Source of the DNA: a virus
DNA: 60,051 nucleotides
Strand: one strand, 5' to 3'
Virus record (IMG/VR): IMGVR_UViG_3300046812_000237
Location: 1-60,051 of that record
Shown in pieces: positions 56,715-60,051 of the stretch. The position numbers and the translations under genes were made by a program. Numbering within the stretch: position 1 is the stretch's first letter; the number at the start of each line of letters is the position of its first letter. The notes below the pieces were generated by a model. That model was not told the origin of the DNA, made no database searches, and worked only from the letters and a program-made list of their open reading frames with translations.

Positions 56715-56913
56715 ACTAAGCGACTCAGAACGTTACCTGCTCCTATCCCTGCTAGAACGCGCCGCCGAGGACATCGCCGAGTATTACGGCGGGCCCTTCG
56801 CGGAGGTCGATTTTGGCGCCGAGTATCCCGAGGCCAAGGCGCGCGCCGATGCCGAGGCCGACTTTGCCGGAGTGCTGATTCATCGCCTGTTCCCGCCGGA
56901 GGTGCAATCTTGA
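56704..56913 (+). CDS. Small acidic helical protein
   Basis: 69 aa behind GGAGG. LSDSERYLLLSLLERAAEDI, then EAKARADAEADFAGVLIHR. Acidic, helical, unknown. Confidence 0.62.
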   Translation: MQFELSDSERYLLLSLLERAAEDIAEYYGGPFAEVDFGAEYPEAKARADAEADFAGVLIHRLFPPEVQS

Positions 56914-58643
56914 TCAGCGCCACATATTCACCCGAAGACGACAAACTCCGAATATATCCCGTAACACGACTCGGCCAGCAAACATACGAGCGCGTGCGCG
57001 CCAAGGGTTTTAGGTGGGCGCCGCATCAAGAGTTATTCTTTACCGTCTGGACGCCCGAGGCCGAAGACATCGCGCTCGAACTGGCCGAGGCCATCGACGA
57101 CGACGACAAAAGCCTCCGCGAGCGCGCCGAAGAACGCTCCGAACGCTTCGAAGACTATAGCGAGAACCGCGCGGAGGACGCCGAGGCCGCGCGCAAGGCT
57201 GTGCACGCCATCGCCGACTTTATCCCGATGGGACAACCGATCCTAGTAGGCCATCACTCCGAGAAACGCGCCCGCCGTGACGCGGAGAAGATCGAAAACG
57301 GGATGCGGAAAGCCGTTCGCATGTGGGAGACCTCCGAGTATTGGAAGCAGCGCGCCGCTTCCGCCATCCGCCACGCCAAGTATAAAGAACTCCCCGCCGT
57401 CCGGGCCCGACGCATCAAGGGCCTCGAAAAAGATGAGCGCAAATTCTCGAAAGAGATCGAGGACACCACGCGACAGCGCGCCGCATGGGAGAAACTCGGA
57501 GACGATCCCAAGCGCGAGACCGCCCTGGCGCTCGCGAATATCTGCGGGAGTTATAACGCCTGGTCGGACCTAGAAGCCAACCGCAAGACGCCGGCCGAGG
57601 TGCGCGCCGCCGTGCTTGCCAATTCCGCGCATTACCTAGAGCGCTCGGGCCGATGGCTCGCGCACACTCTCAACCGTCTGGAATATGAGCGCGCCATGCT
57701 CGCCGAGTCTGGAGGCATCGAGACCGACAAAATCAAGCCGGAGGTAGGCGGGGGCGTCAAATGTTGGGCCACGCATCGCGGGCGAGAGACCTACTCGTGG
57801 GTAAAGAAAGTAAACAAGGTCAGCGTCACGGTCGAGGACAACTGGCACAACGGCAATTCCCAGAACTTCACGCGGACCATTCCCTTTGATAAGTGCTCGA
57901 AGGTCATTAGCCGCGCCGAGGTCGAGCGGGCCCGGGCCGAGGGCCGACTGTGCGAGACTCCCGACCGCACGGGGTTCTATATCGTCAGCGACAATCCGCC
58001 CGAGACGCCGCCAAAAGATAAACCGGAAAATGGCGGTGCCGACCCCTTGACGGAAACGCCGGACGGTGCAGCGCCGTTTGATGCCATGCGTGACACGCTC
58101 CGCGCGGGCGTGAAGGCCGTCAGCGCGCCGCAGCTATTCCCGACACCGCCAGACCTCGCCGCCCGCATGGTTGAGCTTGCCGACATCGAACCCGGGCAGC
58201 GCGTGCTCGAACCGAGCGCCGGGACCGGAGCAATCCTCCGCGAGCTGGACGCCTTCGGCGATAGCTGTGAAGTCACCGCCGTCGAAATATCCCACACCCT
58301 AGCCGACGCCTTGCGCGCGCGGTCGCACACTAAAACCAAGGTGCTCGCCGAAGACTTCCTCGAATGTAACGGCAATCTCGGCCAGTTCGACCGCATTGTT
58401 ATGAATCCGCCATTCGCAGACGGTGCCGACATCAAACACATTCGCCACGCCATGACGCTCATCAAGCCCGGAGGCCGCATCGTCGCGATCTGCGCCAACG
58501 GGCCACGACAACAGGCCGCGCTTAAGCCGCTGGCCGAGGGTAGTAAGGGACTATGGGAAGAACTCCCGGAGGGCACATTCGCCGGGACCGGAGTGCGCGC
58601 AGTGCTTGCAGTGTTCAACGAAGGACCGGAGGCCAGCCGATGA
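56910..58643 (+). CDS. DUF3560 / N6-adenine DNA methyltransferase fusion
   Basis: 577 aa. The N-terminal part is the DUF3560 region (HHSEKRARRDAEKIENGM, KAVRMWETSEYWKQRAA, then the ICGSYNAWSDLE area). The C-terminal part is a class I methyltransferase: LEPSAGTGAILREL (about 432-445, motif I) and IVMNPPFADG (about 498-507, the NPPF catalytic motif of N6-adenine methyltransferases). Likely methylates phage or host DNA adenines. The fusion is known in phages but the function of DUF3560 is not. Confidence 0.85.
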   Translation: MISATYSPEDDKLRIYPVTRLGQQTYERVRAKGFRWAPHQELFFTVWTPEAEDIALELAEAIDDDDKSLRERAEERSERFEDYSENRAEDAEAARKAVHAIADFIPMGQPILVGHHSEKRARRDAEKIENGMRKAVRMWETSEYWKQRAASAIRHAKYKELPAVRARRIKGLEKDERKFSKEIEDTTRQRAAWEKLGDDPKRETALALANICGSYNAWSDLEANRKTPAEVRAAVLANSAHYLERSGRWLAHTLNRLEYERAMLAESGGIETDKIKPEVGGGVKCWATHRGRETYSWVKKVNKVSVTVEDNWHNGNSQNFTRTIPFDKCSKVISRAEVERARAEGRLCETPDRTGFYIVSDNPPETPPKDKPENGGADPLTETPDGAAPFDAMRDTLRAGVKAVSAPQLFPTPPDLAARMVELADIEPGQRVLEPSAGTGAILRELDAFGDSCEVTAVEISHTLADALRARSHTKTKVLAEDFLECNGNLGQFDRIVMNPPFADGADIKHIRHAMTLIKPGGRIVAICANGPRQQAALKPLAEGSKGLWEELPEGTFAGTGVRAVLAVFNEGPEASR

Positions 58644-58885
58644 TGCGCTTTCTTGTAATCAGTTACGACGACGATCAGCAGGTATGGCATTACGACGTGA
58701 CAGAAGACGCAACCGAGGAAGACGCCGAGGCGCGCATCTGCCGTATCCGGCCGTATGTCATTGCGGCCGAGGCGCTGACCGCTGACCAGCTTCGCGTCGC
58801 TGCCCGCTTGGTTGGAGAAGGCACTTCCGAAACTATCCGCGAGGAATTAGCGCGCATCGAGGTCGAATCCAATGCTCGCGCCTAG
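58640..58885 (+). CDS. Small hypothetical protein
   Basis: 81 aa, ATGATG start overlapping the previous stop. Acidic alpha/beta (RFLVISYDDDQQVWHYD, EEDAEARICRI). Unknown role. Confidence 0.62.
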   Translation: MMRFLVISYDDDQQVWHYDVTEDATEEDAEARICRIRPYVIAAEALTADQLRVAARLVGEGTSETIREELARIEVESNARA

Positions 58886-59147
58886 CTGTGAAGTTCACAA
58901 GGGCGCCCGGATGAAACTGGTCCCGCAGCCGGTGCCGCGGATACGCCTCGACACCTTCGAGAAGCAAGAAGCGCTCCGCCGCCGCATGTGGGTGTGCCTG
59001 GTGCCGGACTGTCACCGCGTACAGGTCGCACCGGCATTGCCTCGCGCCGCGCGCCTGTGCAGCGAGTGCGGGAAGCAACTGCCTAACGGCAATCTTACCG
59101 AGCAGGCCCGCTGCCGGCCGTGCCGGAGACTGAAGGAAAACCGATGA
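58872..59147 (+). CDS. Small zinc-binding-like protein
   Basis: 91 aa from ATG 58872 (GAGG upstream). CLVPDCHRV, CSECGKQL, CRPCRRLK: three Cys pairs. A shorter start at 58911 is possible. Confidence 0.65.
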   Translation: MLAPSCEVHKGARMKLVPQPVPRIRLDTFEKQEALRRRMWVCLVPDCHRVQVAPALPRAARLCSECGKQLPNGNLTEQARCRPCRRLKENR

Positions 59148-59308
59148 GCACCATTGAATATGTCAGCCCCAAGCCGATCAGTTTCAATCCGAAGACGTGC
59201 TTGCTGTGCACACAACTGGCCGAGCCTCGCCGGCGATTCTGCCGGAGGCACTGTGACTCACTCACGCTCAAGGAAAAACTAGACGCCATTCGGAGGGCCA
59301 AGCCATGA
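59144..59308 (+). CDS. Tiny Cys-rich protein
   Basis: 54 aa. KTCLLCTQLAEPRRRFCRRHC: a C-x2-C...C-x3-C zinc pattern, basic. ATGA-coupled. Confidence 0.65.
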   Translation: MSTIEYVSPKPISFNPKTCLLCTQLAEPRRRFCRRHCDSLTLKEKLDAIRRAKP

Positions 59309-59481
59309 AGGAAAGCCGGAAAGAACGCCTTCTGCAGATTCGCCGGCGTCACGCACTGCGCCATGTTGGCTGCAAAATCTGTAAGAAGACGCCGTGTTGC
59401 TGTGATCCGAGCACATTGCGTAAGCACCGAATACCAGAAATCGACCCGTACCTAGAGCTACCAAGGAGACTACGAAAATGA
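59305..59481 (+). CDS. Tiny basic Cys-rich protein
   Basis: 58 aa from ATG 59305. VGCKICKKTPCCCDP in a strongly basic chain. ATGA-coupled on both sides. Likely nucleic-acid binding. Confidence 0.62.
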   Translation: MKESRKERLLQIRRRHALRHVGCKICKKTPCCCDPSTLRKHRIPEIDPYLELPRRLRK

Positions 59482-59732
59482 CGACGCGAGTAAACCGAGA
59501 CGAAGACCCGATGGGTGTAGCGCGCGCGATTGGATTGCCAGTCGAGCCCGAGACCATACGGGGAACATTTGCCAATGAAAACGACGATTGCATCTGCCAG
59601 AACTGCGAACAGACGTGGGAACTCTCCGAACTCAACCAGATTAAAGACATATTTCAGCGCGTCGCCCCGGGCGAACCGATGCCAGCGGGAGAATGTCCGG
59701 ATTGCGGCTGTCTCTGCCAGCTTCGCGCTTGA
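59478..59732 (+). CDS. Small zinc-binding protein
   Basis: 84 aa. DCICQNCEQTWELSELNQI, then ECPDCGCLCQ: a widely distributed phage zinc-binding protein type. Last gene before the Gp157 gene; 59733-59793 carries only its SD. Confidence 0.7.
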   Translation: MTTRVNRDEDPMGVARAIGLPVEPETIRGTFANENDDCICQNCEQTWELSELNQIKDIFQRVAPGEPMPAGECPDCGCLCQLRA

Positions 59733-59793
59733 CTTCGCGAAGCAGCGGGAGCACACTGCCTGCTCCGCGATGTCACCAAACAAGGAGCCCGAC

Positions 59794-60051
59794 GTGGCCA
59801 AAGCAAAACCAGATTCTCTAGACGTGCGGGAGGTCGGTCTAGACCTCTCGCTAGAAGTTTTAATGGAAACATTCAAGGGCCTCGCGGAAGGAGTCGAGCG
59901 CCAGCTCGCCGCCGAGGACGATGAGGGCCTCGCCGCAGCCCGTGGAGACTCCGCTGGCGCGCTCGCCTCGATCATGGCCGCAGAAACCGAGCGACGGGAC
60001 CAGCTTGTCGAGTTTATGGGAGCGCTCGAAGAACGCGCCGGCCGAATCCGC
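59794..60051 (+). CDS. Gp157-family protein (5' part; gene crosses the contig join)
   Basis: GTG start behind AAGGAG; 86 codons here, then continues at the window start. Acidic start (LDVREVGLDLSLEVLMETF). Frame and sequence match the gene segment at 2-589 exactly over the 127-bp overlap. Confidence 0.85.
   Translation, partial: MAKAKPDSLDVREVGLDLSLEVLMETFKGLAEGVERQLAAEDDEGLAAARGDSAGALASIMAAETERRDQLVEFMGALEERAGRIR
59925..60051. repeat. Direct terminal repeat, right copy
   Basis: Same 127 bases as 1-127. See the left copy. Confidence 0.93.

Overview
The window is one complete tailed-phage genome (Caudoviricetes, podovirus-like), read from a circular molecule. Bases 1-127 are repeated exactly at 59925-60051, so the unique circle is about 59,924 bp, and the gene at the edge (Gp157 family) runs across the join. 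The genome is GC-rich. Exported proteins carry Sec-type signal peptides, and the likely endolysin is of the Tlde1 L,D-transpeptidase type; both suggest a Gram-negative host, which I cannot name. I see no integrase and no lysogeny module, so a virulent lifestyle is likely but not proven.

Layout: two arms diverge from a control region at about 52.7-54.05 kb. The rightward arm (54.06 kb, through the join, to 12.64 kb) starts with small zinc-ribbon proteins, an RFC/DnaX-like AAA+ ATPase, a DUF3560-adenine methyltransferase fusion and Gp157. It continues with a probable DNA-annealing protein, an HNH nuclease and a replisome organiser whose gene holds 12-bp iterons. The arm ends in a sugar/glycan cluster: methyltransferase, UDP-sugar 6-dehydrogenase, three glycosyltransferases and an FkbM methyltransferase, interrupted by an HNH homing-type nuclease.

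The leftward arm (53.9 down to 12.6 kb) opens with an RHH repressor under an operator-flanked promoter. A train of more than twenty tiny, mostly ATGA-coupled genes follows, many of them CxxC-rich or membrane proteins, with a frameshifted C5-cytosine methyltransferase and a Vsr/DUF559-type nuclease. After an XRE regulator comes the late block: small terminase candidate with DnaJ-type zinc motifs, large terminase split into ATPase and nuclease genes, portal, then an island of exported beta-rich proteins containing a LuxR-type regulator. Next are scaffold, capsid and decoration-like proteins, adaptors, a signal-peptide tail fibre, nozzle, ejection proteins, and a lysis/membrane-protein cassette that meets the rightward arm tail to tail at 12.62-12.64 kb.

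Most notable: (i) four transcription-unit heads (3887+, 44483-, 52665-, 53917-) carry TTGAC 30-32 nt before a start codon with no Shine-Dalgarno, suggesting a class of leaderless promoters; (ii) a lambda-O-like iteron origin; (iii) the exported-protein island with its own LuxR-type protein between portal and scaffold; (iv) split terminase; (v) a long structured RNA at 46159-46239; (vi) repeated GTACTAGTAC palindromes in control regions. No DNA polymerase, helicase or primase was recognised, so the phage probably borrows the host replisome. I noticed no tRNA genes, but did not search exhaustively.
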